Position numbers and translations under genes: made by a program
Notes under the pieces: model-generated
Databases searched by the model: none
Told to the model about the DNA's origin: nothing
The model's input: only the letters and a program-made list of their open reading frames with translations
Shown here: piece by piece, positions 1-7,609 of the stretch
How positions within the stretch are numbered: the stretch's first letter is position 1
How the letters are laid out: every line of letters begins with the position of its first letter
Assembly: GCA_004556655.1 (NCBI GenBank)
Contig: SFGF01000012.1
Location: 1-60,237 of the forward strand
DNA length: 60,237 nt
From: Lachnospiraceae bacterium
Lineage (GTDB): Bacteria; Bacillota; Clostridia; Lachnospirales; Lachnospiraceae
Direction: 5' to 3'

Positions 1-82
1 TCATGATAAGTATTTAAAGTAAAATCAGTAATAACTTATATGGACAGGAATCGTTTCTTTTATTGTTAACTAAACGACATTG

Positions 83-126
83 GGACAGACCCCTGTCCTG
101 TGCCTGTCCTGTGTCCCTGTCCTGTT
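83..126. repeat. GGACAG/CTGTCC-type repeat 3' of hcp
   Basis: A GGGACAG motif is followed by three or more CCTGTCC heptamers just after the hcp stop codon. It can form only an imperfect hairpin (GGGACA with TGTCCC). Related but better-formed elements lie at 3112-3142 and 23099-23144, also at gene ends. It may act as a degenerate terminator; that is inference. Confidence 0.45.
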
Positions 127-1719
127 TTACTGCAACATTTCTTTCAGGTCTTCTTCCGGAGTCGTAATCGGAGCTATATGAAAGTTCTCCACCAAATATT
201 TCAGCACATTTGGTGAAACAAACGCCGGAAGAGTCGGACCAAGTTTAATATTCTTAATTCCCAGATGCAATAGTGTCAACAAGATACAAACTGCCTTCTG
301 CTCGTACCAGGAAAGCACCATAGATAACGGAAGTTCATTGACACCGCATCCAAAGGCTTCTGCCAAAGCCACAGCCACTTTGATTGCACCGTATGCATCA
401 TTGCACTGTCCCATATCCATCAGCCGGGGAAGTCCGCCGATCGTTCCAAGATCCAGGTCATTGAACCGGTATTTCCCGCATGCCAGTGTAAGGATCACAG
501 TATCTGCCGGTGTGGCTTTCACAAAATCAGTATAGTAATTTCTTCCCGGACGCATACCATCGCAGCCTCCCACCAGGAAGAAGTGGCGAATGGTACCAGA
601 TTTTACCGCTTCAATCACCTGATCTGCCACTCCCAGAACGGTACCATGACCAAATCCTGTCATCACTTTCTTTCCACCGTTGATTCCGGTAAATTCCATA
701 TCCTGAGCATAACCGCCCAGTTCCAGTGCTTTGTTAATAACCGGAGTAAAATCTTTCTCTTCCCCGATATGCACCATTCCCGGATAGGAAACCACCTCTG
801 TGGTGAATACTCTATCTTCATAGCTTTTTTTCACCGGCATCAGACAATTTGTCGTAAATAGAATTGGTGCCGGAATATCAGCAAATTCTTTCTGCTGATT
901 CTGCCATGCCGTACCAAAATTTCCTTTCAGATGAGAGTACCTTTTCAGCTCCGGATACGCATGGGCAGGAAGCATCTCGCCGTGTGTATAAACGTTGATT
1001 CCTCTTCCTTCTGTCTGCTCCAGAAGTTTCTTCAAGTCATACAGATCATGTCCGGTAATCACAATAAACGGACCTTTTTCCACTTTTAATGAAACTTCTG
1101 TCGGTACCGGTGTACCAAATGTCTGTGTGTTTGCTTTATCCAGCATCTCCATACAGGTCAGATTTACTTTACCTGCTTCCATGGCAACCGCAAGCAGTTC
1201 TTCCATACCAAGATCTTCCGCTAACATACTGAGAGCTTTGTAGAAAAATTCCTGAACCTCTTCACTCTTATATCCCAGTACCGCAGCATGATAAGCATAT
1301 GCCGCCATTCCACGGATTCCGAATAAAATCAAGGATTTCAGGGAGCGGATATCCTCGTCTGCCTCCCAGATACGGGATACATCATAATTATCAGTATTTC
1401 CGCACTTTGATGCACATGCTGCACATCCCGGCATAATATTCGCTTTTTCTTCATTTACATTGTCTATCATTTTCTGAAGCATTTCATCATCAAAATTTAC
1501 GTTGGTCAATGTTGCAAACAAACCTTCCAGAATCATGCGGTCTGTCTTCTCTGATTTTCCATTATTCGCACAAGCCCGTGCCAGCCCGATTAAAGCACCA
1601 GTCAGTTCATCCTGAATCTTTGCCGTTGCCGCTGATTTTCCACAAACTCCTGCTTTTCCCACACAGCCCGTACATCCGGCAGTCTGCTCACACTGAAAAC
1701 AAAACATCTTCTTTTCCAT
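127..1719 (-). CDS. hcp: Hybrid-cluster protein (hydroxylamine reductase)
   Basis: Hybrid-cluster protein of about 530 aa, the usual family length. Family knowledge: Hcp carries a 4Fe-4S cluster plus a hybrid Fe-S-O cluster, shows hydroxylamine and NO reductase activity, and acts in the cytoplasm during nitrosative or redox stress. The N-terminus is Cys-rich (CFQCEQTAGC, with further Cys near residues 19 and 26), matching the N-terminal cluster site. Later Cys motifs (TTNCLMP, LTLACGKYRFN, GGCDGMRPG) fit the hybrid-cluster ligands. I chose the start that yields MEKKMFCFQCEQ, because GGAGG lies 7 nt upstream. An upstream extension would run into the preceding gene. The 4Fe-4S protein gene ends 14 nt before the start codon, so the two are almost certainly one operon. 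Confidence 0.95.
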   Translation of the reverse strand: MEKKMFCFQCEQTAGCTGCVGKAGVCGKSAATAKIQDELTGALIGLARACANNGKSEKTDRMILEGLFATLTNVNFDDEMLQKMIDNVNEEKANIMPGCAACASKCGNTDNYDVSRIWEADEDIRSLKSLILFGIRGMAAYAYHAAVLGYKSEEVQEFFYKALSMLAEDLGMEELLAVAMEAGKVNLTCMEMLDKANTQTFGTPVPTEVSLKVEKGPFIVITGHDLYDLKKLLEQTEGRGINVYTHGEMLPAHAYPELKRYSHLKGNFGTAWQNQQKEFADIPAPILFTTNCLMPVKKSYEDRVFTTEVVSYPGMVHIGEEKDFTPVINKALELGGYAQDMEFTGINGGKKVMTGFGHGTVLGVADQVIEAVKSGTIRHFFLVGGCDGMRPGRNYYTDFVKATPADTVILTLACGKYRFNDLDLGTIGGLPRLMDMGQCNDAYGAIKVAVALAEAFGCGVNELPLSMVLSWYEQKAVCILLTLLHLGIKNIKLGPTLPAFVSPNVLKYLVENFHIAPITTPEEDLKEMLQ

Positions 1720-1733
1720 TTTAAATTCCTCCA

Positions 1734-2336
1734 TTAATCTAATATTTTTCCATCGGTTGAAATAGTTACCACCTGCCACGGAATCATTTTTCCGCTGTTT
1801 TTCAATGCAGTTACCGCCGCATTCCGGATTCCTCCGCAACAGGGCACTTCCATACGGACAATCGTAAGGCTTTTTATATTGTTCTCTGAAATAATTTCCG
1901 TCAGTTTTTTACTGTAATCCACACTATCCAATTTGGGACATCCAATCAATGTCACCTTTCCCCGGATAAAATCCTGATGAAAATTACTGTAAGCATACGC
2001 AGTACAGTCTGCTGCAATCAAAAGATCCACTCCGTCAAAATACGGTGCATTTACAGGAACAAGCTTAATCTGCACTGGCCACTGCCGAAGCTGGGATATT
2101 CTTTTCTTATTTTCCATTACCGCTTTTTCATCATATGCCGCAGCCTCCCGTTCCACAAAGGTAATGGCTCCTGTAGGACACTGGGGCAAACAATCTCCAA
2201 GACCGTCACAGTAATCATCCCTGAGAAGTTTCGCTTTTCCGCCTGCAATACCGATAGCACCTTCATGACAGGCTTTCGCACATAGTCCGCAGCCATTACA
2301 TTTACTTTCATCTATCTGAATAATTTTTCTTATCAT
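1734..2336 (-). CDS. 4Fe-4S dicluster ferredoxin-like protein, hcp operon
   Basis: About 200 aa. Two ferredoxin-type motifs occupy the first 60 residues: CNGCGLCAKACHEG, then a second set (DYCDGLGDCLPQCPTGA) with altered spacing. A C-terminal part has scattered Cys (GCPK, PCCGG) typical of the ferredoxin-like proteins that accompany hcp in anaerobes. The likely role is electron delivery to Hcp, inferred from position as first gene of the hcp operon. The start codon is preceded by GGAGG (AAGAGGAGGTATTA). The gene is driven by the divergent promoter region at 2375-2415. Confidence 0.85.
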   Translation of the reverse strand: MIRKIIQIDESKCNGCGLCAKACHEGAIGIAGGKAKLLRDDYCDGLGDCLPQCPTGAITFVEREAAAYDEKAVMENKKRISQLRQWPVQIKLVPVNAPYFDGVDLLIAADCTAYAYSNFHQDFIRGKVTLIGCPKLDSVDYSKKLTEIISENNIKSLTIVRMEVPCCGGIRNAAVTALKNSGKMIPWQVVTISTDGKILD

Positions 2337-2374
2337 TAATACCTCCTCTTGCTTACCCTTGACTTTACATGGAC

Positions 2375-2415
2375 AGTATAATAAAATCATTCCAACATGT
2401 ATGTTGTTATTACAA
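2375..2415 (-). promoter_or_regulatory. hcp-operon promoter with Crp/Fnr-type palindrome
   Basis: On the minus strand a -10-like TATACT lies at 2375-2380. A palindrome TTGTAATAACAA lies at 2404-2415, centred 29.5 nt upstream of the first base of the -10 box, that is at about -41.5. This is the classical class II position for a Crp/Fnr activator. A second near-palindrome (AACATGTATGTT, plus strand) abuts it at 2394-2405. The regulator encoded divergently at 2431 is the obvious candidate ligand. On the plus strand TATAAT at 2377-2382 overlaps the same region, so the two promoters may be mutually exclusive. Confidence 0.6.
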
Positions 2416-2430
2416 CAAAAAGGAGACAAA

Positions 2431-3093
2431 ATGAATTATTCTTATTTATCAAAAACCATTTTATTTCGGGGGATTCATCCGGATGAAATGAAAGAGATGC
2501 TCTCCTGTCTTGGTTCTGAGCAGAAAAATTATAAAAAAGGGCAATATATTTATCGAACAGGTGATACAACACAATCCATGGGACTGGTTCTTTCCGGAAA
2601 TGTGTTTATAGAAAATGATGATATCTGGGGAAATAAAAGTCTTTTGGACAGTATAGGACCCGGCCAGTTTTTCGGGGAAACTTACGCCAGTCTGCCAGGA
2701 GAGCCCCTTATGGTAAATGTACTTGCCAGACAGGATTCGGAAATTCTTTTTATCAATATTACCCGATTGATGAAAGTCTGTCCCAACACCTGCTCCCACC
2801 ACAGCAAACTGATTCAAAACCTTCTGACCATTTCCGCCCAGAAGAATCTGAATCTTTCTCGCCGGATTTTTCATACCTCTGCCAAAACAATTCGCGGAAG
2901 ACTTCTTTCTTATCTTTCTTATGAAGCACTTCGACAGGGGAAATATGAATTCTCTATTCCTTATAATCGACAGCAGCTTGCCGATTATCTCAGCGTAGAC
3001 CGCAGTGCTCTCTCCAATGAACTGAGCAAGATGCAAATAGAAGGGATTCTTACTACTGAAAAAAATTATTTTCAACTACTGAAAACAGAATAA
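2431..3093 (+). CDS. Crp/Fnr-family transcriptional regulator (HcpR-like role)
   Basis: A 220-aa protein with an N-terminal cyclic-nucleotide-binding-like beta-barrel (GQYIYRTGDTTQSMGLVLSG and GQFFGETYASLPG) and a C-terminal winged helix-turn-helix (YNRQQLADYLSVDRSALSNE). The start was set by AAGGAG 7-8 nt upstream. It has no obvious N-terminal Cys cluster of the FNR type, so a haem, redox or other small-molecule sensor is possible. Divergence from the hcp operon, with a Crp-type palindrome between them, suggests it activates hcp. This is the genomic arrangement known for HcpR regulators, but assignment to HcpR itself is inference. Confidence 0.85.
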   Translation: MNYSYLSKTILFRGIHPDEMKEMLSCLGSEQKNYKKGQYIYRTGDTTQSMGLVLSGNVFIENDDIWGNKSLLDSIGPGQFFGETYASLPGEPLMVNVLARQDSEILFINITRLMKVCPNTCSHHSKLIQNLLTISAQKNLNLSRRIFHTSAKTIRGRLLSYLSYEALRQGKYEFSIPYNRQQLADYLSVDRSALSNELSKMQIEGILTTEKNYFQLLKTE

Positions 3094-3111
3094 AAAACAG
3101 AAAAGGATCGG

Positions 3112-3142
3112 AAAAGGACAGGGGACTGTCCCCTGTCCTTTT
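3112..3142. terminator. Bidirectional terminator between crp-like gene and pxpA
   Basis: A perfect 14-bp stem (core AGGACAGGGGA / TCCCCTGTCCT) with a CTG loop, followed on the plus strand by T-rich sequence. It lies between two convergent genes and would terminate both. It shares the GGGACAG core with elements at 83-126 and 23099-23144. Confidence 0.8.
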
Positions 3143-3154
3143 TCCTGTCCTTTT

Positions 3155-3922
3155 TTACACGATCTCGTCCAGAGAACAGATCTGTATCTCTTCTTTCTGA
3201 AGTGCTGCTCTGATTTTTTCTACAAAGGCCAAAGCTTTTACTCCATCTCCATGAACACACACAGAATCTGCCTGAATCGGTATGTCGCGGCCGGTCACAG
3301 CCGTAACTTTTTTCTCTTTTACCATACGGATAACACGATCGATGGCTTCCTGTTCATCAGTGATCATGGCACCTTCTTTGCGTCTGTCCACCAGTGTACC
3401 ATCTTCCTCGTATCCTCTGTCCGCAAATACTTCCAGTGCGGTACGAAGTCCCATATCTTTTGCAGCTTTTGCCAGTTCGCCCCCGGACAGAGCAAGAACG
3501 ATCAGATCTTTATCAAAACTTTTGATTGCCTCACAGATAGCCTCAGACAATTTATAATCTTTCGCTGCCATATTATAAAGAGCGCCATGGGGTTTCACAT
3601 GCTGAAGTTTCACTCCTGCTGCACGACAAAATCCATCCAAAGCTCCCAGCTGATACAAGGTATAGGCCTTTGCCTCTGCCGGTGACACATTCATATTTCT
3701 TCTTCCGAATCCCATCAGATCCGGAAATCCCGGGTGAGCTCCCACCCGAATTCCTGCTTCTTTTGCCATGGCGATGGTCTTTTCCATCACAACCGGATCC
3801 GACGCATGATAGCCGCACGCCACATTTGCTGATGTGACCAGCGGAATAATTTTATCATCCATCCCCAGCGTATAACGGCCAAAGCTTTCGCCAAGGTCAC
3901 TGTTCAAATCCACTCGGAACAT
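3155..3922 (-). CDS. pxpA: 5-oxoprolinase subunit A (LamB/YcsF family)
   Basis: A 255-aa LamB/YcsF-family protein. It begins VDLNSDLGESFGRYTLG and carries the conserved blocks ANVACGYHASDP, GAHPGFPDLMGFGRR and HVKPHGALYN with HGDG near the C-terminus, which mark the deacetylase-like TIM-fold family. Family knowledge: PxpA with PxpB and PxpC forms the prokaryotic ATP-dependent 5-oxoprolinase, opening pyroglutamate to glutamate. It is the last gene of the operon, 12 nt after the biotin carboxylase stop, with GGAGAC before the ATG. Full length and apparently intact. Confidence 0.93.
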   Translation of the reverse strand: MFRVDLNSDLGESFGRYTLGMDDKIIPLVTSANVACGYHASDPVVMEKTIAMAKEAGIRVGAHPGFPDLMGFGRRNMNVSPAEAKAYTLYQLGALDGFCRAAGVKLQHVKPHGALYNMAAKDYKLSEAICEAIKSFDKDLIVLALSGGELAKAAKDMGLRTALEVFADRGYEEDGTLVDRRKEGAMITDEQEAIDRVIRMVKEKKVTAVTGRDIPIQADSVCVHGDGVKALAFVEKIRAALQKEEIQICSLDEIV

Positions 3923-3934
3923 TATACTGTCTCC

Positions 3935-5269
3935 TTACATATTTTCTATAAATCCGGTATCCGCTTTTCCCGCACAGAAAATCGGATTCTTCATAATCTG
4001 ATACTGGAAATCCAGATTGGTATCCACTCCCATGATCAGCATCTCATCCAGTGCAGAACGCATTTTCTGAAGTGCTGCATCACGATTCGGGGCATGTACA
4101 ATTACTTTTGCAATCATAGAATCGTATTCCGAAGGAATCTTATATCCGGTATACAATGCTGTATCCACACGTACACCATTTCCGGCCGGAAGATGCATAT
4201 GCTGTACAGTTCCCGGGCTTGGCATAAAATTCTTTTCCGGTATCTCCGCATTGATCCTGCATTCGATGGCATGACCTTTAATCTTTATATCTTCCTGACT
4301 AAAGCTAAGTTTCTCACCCATCGCCACACGAATCTGCTCAATAATCAGGTCCGTTCCGGTAACCATTTCCGTAACACCGTGTTCCACCTGAATTCTGGTG
4401 TTCATTTCCATAAAATAAAAATTACCCTTTGGATCCACGATAAACTCAATCGTTCCGGCATTTGTATAATTCACGGTTTCAGCAGCAAGAACCGCATAAC
4501 GGTTCATAGCCTCACGAATTTCGTCATTAATAGCCGGAGAAGGGGATTCCTCAATCAATTTCTGATGATTTCTCTGAACCGAACAATCTCTCTCCCCAAG
4601 GGCAACTACATTGCCATGGTTGTCTGCCATAATCTGAATTTCCACATGCCGCGGATTCTCCACGAAACGCTCAATATACATCGTATCATCACCAAATGCA
4701 TTGGCAGATTCTCTCTGAGCCATATTAAACTGAAATTCAAATTCATCCTCTGATTTTGCCACACGCATACCTTTTCCGCCGCCGCCGGAAGATGCTTTGA
4801 TCATCACAGGATAACCGATTTCTGTCGCTAGTGCTTTCCCCACTTCAGCATCATATACAGGTTCTTTCGTTCCCGGCACCACCGGCACGCCCGCTTCCAT
4901 CATCGTTTTTCTGGCATGAGATTTATTACCCATTTTATCAATGACATCTGCTTTCGGTCCGATAAAAGTAATCCCGTTTTCTTCACATCTGCGGACAAAT
5001 TCACTGTTCTCCGATAAAAATCCAAAACCTGGATGAATTGCATCCGCCCCCATATTTTTTGCGGCTGTGATGATCCGGTCCATATTCAGGTAACTGTTTT
5101 TAGCAGGTCCTTCTCCGATACAGATTCTCTGATCTGCCAACTGTACATGAAGGCTCTTGGCATCTTCCTTCGAATACACAGCCACGCTCCGGATTCCCAT
5201 ATTCCGGCATGCACGGACAATACGAACCGCAATTTCCCCACGGTTGGCAATTAAAATTTTATTAAACAA
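3935..5269 (-). CDS. accC: Biotin carboxylase, pxp-operon copy
   Basis: A 444-aa biotin carboxylase: FNKILIANRGEIAVRI at the N-terminus, ATP-grasp glycine loop KASSGGGGKGMRVA, and the catalytic region MEMNTRIQVEHGVTEM. Family knowledge: it carboxylates biotin on a carrier protein using ATP and bicarbonate. The start is a TTG with GGAGG 8 nt upstream. Other acc subunits are not nearby; instead it lies among pxpB, pxpC and pxpA with its own biotin carrier. The carboxyl acceptor is therefore more likely handled by the carboxyltransferase-like PxpB/PxpC domains than by acetyl-CoA carboxylase. That role is inference. A dual function for fatty-acid synthesis cannot be excluded. Confidence 0.9.
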   Translation of the reverse strand: MFNKILIANRGEIAVRIVRACRNMGIRSVAVYSKEDAKSLHVQLADQRICIGEGPAKNSYLNMDRIITAAKNMGADAIHPGFGFLSENSEFVRRCEENGITFIGPKADVIDKMGNKSHARKTMMEAGVPVVPGTKEPVYDAEVGKALATEIGYPVMIKASSGGGGKGMRVAKSEDEFEFQFNMAQRESANAFGDDTMYIERFVENPRHVEIQIMADNHGNVVALGERDCSVQRNHQKLIEESPSPAINDEIREAMNRYAVLAAETVNYTNAGTIEFIVDPKGNFYFMEMNTRIQVEHGVTEMVTGTDLIIEQIRVAMGEKLSFSQEDIKIKGHAIECRINAEIPEKNFMPSPGTVQHMHLPAGNGVRVDTALYTGYKIPSEYDSMIAKVIVHAPNRDAALQKMRSALDEMLIMGVDTNLDFQYQIMKNPIFCAGKADTGFIENM

Positions 5270-5291
5270 GTCTCCAACCTCCTTCTGGTTC

Positions 5292-5744
5292 TTATAATTT
5301 CTTCACACGGAATAATGGCTGTCCATATTCTACTTTCTGCTCATTGCTCACAAGAACAGCCTCGATTTCACAGTCAAATTCACTCTGAATCTCATTCATC
5401 AACTTCATAGCTTCCAGAATACATACGGTTTGACCATTTTTCACCTGATCACCCACTTTTACAAATGCCGGTGCATCCGGAGCCGGTGCTGAATAGAATG
5501 TACCTACGATCGGAGAGACAATAAATAATTTCTCATCCTCTTCTTCCGCTTCCACCTTTGCTGTCTCACCTGCAGGTGCTGCTGCCGGTGCCGGTGCTGT
5601 CGCCTGTGGTGCCCCGGTCACAACTACCGGAGGATGATCCAATTTGCTCATTGTGATTTTCATATCTCCTTCTTTATAAGTAAACTGTGTCAAAGAAGAA
5701 TTCTCAATTATTTTTACCAGACCTTCAATTTTTTCTAAATCCAT
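5292..5744 (-). CDS. accB: Biotin carboxyl carrier protein (AccB-like)
   Basis: About 150 aa. There is a variable N-terminus, an Ala/Pro-rich hinge (ATAPAPAAAPAG) and a C-terminal biotinyl domain with the attachment lysine in EAMKLMNE. The start at MDLEKIEGLVKII is supported by AAAGGAGAG upstream. It sits between pxpC (19 nt upstream) and the biotin carboxylase gene (22 nt downstream), so it is the carrier partner of that carboxylase. Whether it serves acetyl-CoA carboxylase or a lactam-specific carboxylation is not decided by sequence. Confidence 0.9.
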   Translation of the reverse strand: MDLEKIEGLVKIIENSSLTQFTYKEGDMKITMSKLDHPPVVVTGAPQATAPAPAAAPAGETAKVEAEEEDEKLFIVSPIVGTFYSAPAPDAPAFVKVGDQVKNGQTVCILEAMKLMNEIQSEFDCEIEAVLVSNEQKVEYGQPLFRVKKL

Positions 5745-5763
5745 TCGTATCTCTCCTTTTCTA

Positions 5764-6768
5764 TTATTCAAACAGCTTTGCCAGACGTTTTGCTACCAAT
5801 CGGCAGTCCAATACTTCCTTACATGGCTGATGTATGATTTTTCTCATCTCATCCAGTTCTTTCAGTTCTTCCATATACAGATGCTGTGCTTCCTGAACGG
5901 AAATTGCCTTAAATCTTACTTTGTGATCTGTCTTTCTCTGCACCAGTTTTGGTATATCCACAGATGCCACTGTGGCAATCTTTGCATATCCGCCGGTGGT
6001 CTGACGATCTGCCAAAAGAATGATCGGCTTTCCATGGGACGGCACCTGTATGGATCCAAAAGCGATTCCATCGGAAATGATATCCGAAGTATCTTTTGGT
6101 GCGATAAACGGTCCCTCCAGCCGGCATCCCATCCTGTCAAAATCACTGGTTACTATATACTCACTGTTTAAAAATGTTTCTACTCCTTGTTTACTGAAAA
6201 GATCATCCTGCGGTCCCATCACAACTCTGAGTGTGGTTTCCTCCTGATCATATTCATTGATATCCAGTTTTCTGGACAGAAAAAACGGAAGATAACGTCT
6301 CTTGATTCGGAAATTAATATAATCATCCGCTTTTAATTTTCTTCCCTTGAATCCTCCCTGATGACTTTTCAGATTGGTGCAGCGGCTTCCCATCACCACA
6401 GGTACATCCAGATAGCTTGAAAACGCCACATATCCACGGCTTCCTGTCCTTGCACTTCCAAATTTTAGAATGTCGCCTTTGTTCATGTAAAGTGCCGTGT
6501 ACATAGGTACGGGCTCTCCATTCACAGTAGGCTGAAAATCTCCTCCGGTAATTGCAATGATCGTAGCAGAAGTAAACTGCAGTGTAGGGCCAATCAATGT
6601 AAATTCCAGAACCGCTTCATTCTCGGGATTGTCCAGAAGAAGATTGGCAATTTTAAAGGAACGAACATCCATTACACCCGCCACACTGAAGCCCTGGCTC
6701 TGATAACCGGTACGTCCCAAATCCTGCACGGTTGTCAGCATACCGCTTTTCAATATACGAATTCCCAT
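5764..6768 (-). CDS. pxpC: 5-oxoprolinase subunit C (KipA / biotin-dependent carboxyltransferase family)
   Basis: About 334 aa. It begins MGIRILKSGMLTTVQDLGRTGYQ, typical of the KipA/allophanate-hydrolase-subunit-2 family (carboxyltransferase domain, subdomains A and B). Conserved blocks include AITGGDFQP, GSRGYVAFSSYLDVPVVMGSR and LADRQTTGGYAKI. Family knowledge: this domain is homologous to the carboxyltransferase part of urea carboxylase, and PxpC is a 5-oxoprolinase subunit. The start one base after the pxpB stop, with GGAGAGG upstream, implies translational coupling. An adjacent biotin carrier and biotin carboxylase make a genuinely biotin-dependent reaction plausible here. Confidence 0.92.
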   Translation of the reverse strand: MGIRILKSGMLTTVQDLGRTGYQSQGFSVAGVMDVRSFKIANLLLDNPENEAVLEFTLIGPTLQFTSATIIAITGGDFQPTVNGEPVPMYTALYMNKGDILKFGSARTGSRGYVAFSSYLDVPVVMGSRCTNLKSHQGGFKGRKLKADDYINFRIKRRYLPFFLSRKLDINEYDQEETTLRVVMGPQDDLFSKQGVETFLNSEYIVTSDFDRMGCRLEGPFIAPKDTSDIISDGIAFGSIQVPSHGKPIILLADRQTTGGYAKIATVASVDIPKLVQRKTDHKVRFKAISVQEAQHLYMEELKELDEMRKIIHQPCKEVLDCRLVAKRLAKLFE

Positions 6769-6769
6769 C

Positions 6770-7501
6770 TTACACCTCTCCTTCATGAATCACGCACTGA
6801 TATTCGCCGCGTTCCACCTGTTCTTTAATCCTATGATATTCCTCTTCATCTATCGGAATAAAACGAATATAATCACCCGCCTCCAATAAAATCGGGACTT
6901 CCCGGTCAGGATCATATGTTTTAACAGGTGTCATTCCCATCAGCTGCCAGCCTCCCGGTGAATCCAGCGGATAAATACCTGTCTGAGAACCACCGATTCC
7001 CACACTTCCGGCACTGATCTTAATTCTGGGATTTGCAAGTCTTGGAGTATGAATTCTTTCATCCAGACCTCCAAGATAGCAAAATCCCGGAAGGAAACCA
7101 AGCATATAAATCAGATAATCACGGGAAGAATGGATTTTTATCACTTCCTCTTCTGTCAAACCCGCATGTGCAGCTATATTGGCAATATCCGGTCCATATT
7201 CACCGCCGTAACATACAGGAATCTCATAAACTTTTTTCTTTCCTTCATCCATTTTCGCATCCATTTTCAGAAGATGCTGCATCCGTTCCGTAATTTCTTC
7301 ATAGGAAATCACGCGAGGATCATAATTAATCAACAGAGAGCAAAACGCCGGAATGATATCTACCACACCCTCAATATGTTGCATCTTCATCAGCTGAACT
7401 GTGGCAGCTATTTTTCTGTTGATCTCCGGACTGATGACTTTTCCGAATTCAACCAGAATAGAAGAGTCACCCGCTGTCAATATCCTAATTTTATTCTGCA
7501 T
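6770..7501 (-). CDS. pxpB: 5-oxoprolinase subunit B (KipI family)
   Basis: About 243 aa, KipI/allophanate-hydrolase-subunit-1 family: ILTAGDSSILVEFG at the N-terminus, SLLINYDP, IPVCYGGEYGPDI, and the block FLPGFCYLGGLDERIHTPRLANPR with GSVGIGGSQTGIYPLDSPGGW. Family knowledge: with PxpC it forms the two-subunit carboxyltransferase-like module of 5-oxoprolinase. In B. subtilis the homologue KipI also inhibits the sporulation kinase KinA. I start at the ATG at 7501; the ribosome-binding site (AAAGGA) is about 14 nt upstream, a little far, and a TTG 42 nt further upstream is possible. A hairpin at 7528-7572 precedes it. Confidence 0.9.
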   Translation of the reverse strand: MQNKIRILTAGDSSILVEFGKVISPEINRKIAATVQLMKMQHIEGVVDIIPAFCSLLINYDPRVISYEEITERMQHLLKMDAKMDEGKKKVYEIPVCYGGEYGPDIANIAAHAGLTEEEVIKIHSSRDYLIYMLGFLPGFCYLGGLDERIHTPRLANPRIKISAGSVGIGGSQTGIYPLDSPGGWQLMGMTPVKTYDPDREVPILLEAGDYIRFIPIDEEEYHRIKEQVERGEYQCVIHEGEV

Positions 7502-7527
7502 ATGAGTTCTGATTTTCCTTTCTAGAT

Positions 7528-7572
7528 AAGAGGAAAGGTGCAACCGTTGAGATTACACCTTTTATTCCTCTT
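7528..7572 (-). promoter_or_regulatory. Intercistronic hairpin before pxpB
   Basis: An inverted repeat (AAGAGGAA with TTCCTCTT, plus AGGTG with CACCT and a short bulge) lies between the Nramp-like transporter gene and the pxpB ribosome-binding site. On the minus strand it has no T-run, so it is more likely an mRNA-stabilising or processing structure than a full terminator. It could lower enzyme expression relative to the transporter. Confidence 0.45.
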
Positions 7573-7609
7573 TTTGATTTGATTTCAATGTTTCAAGATT
7601 CTCACCAAA

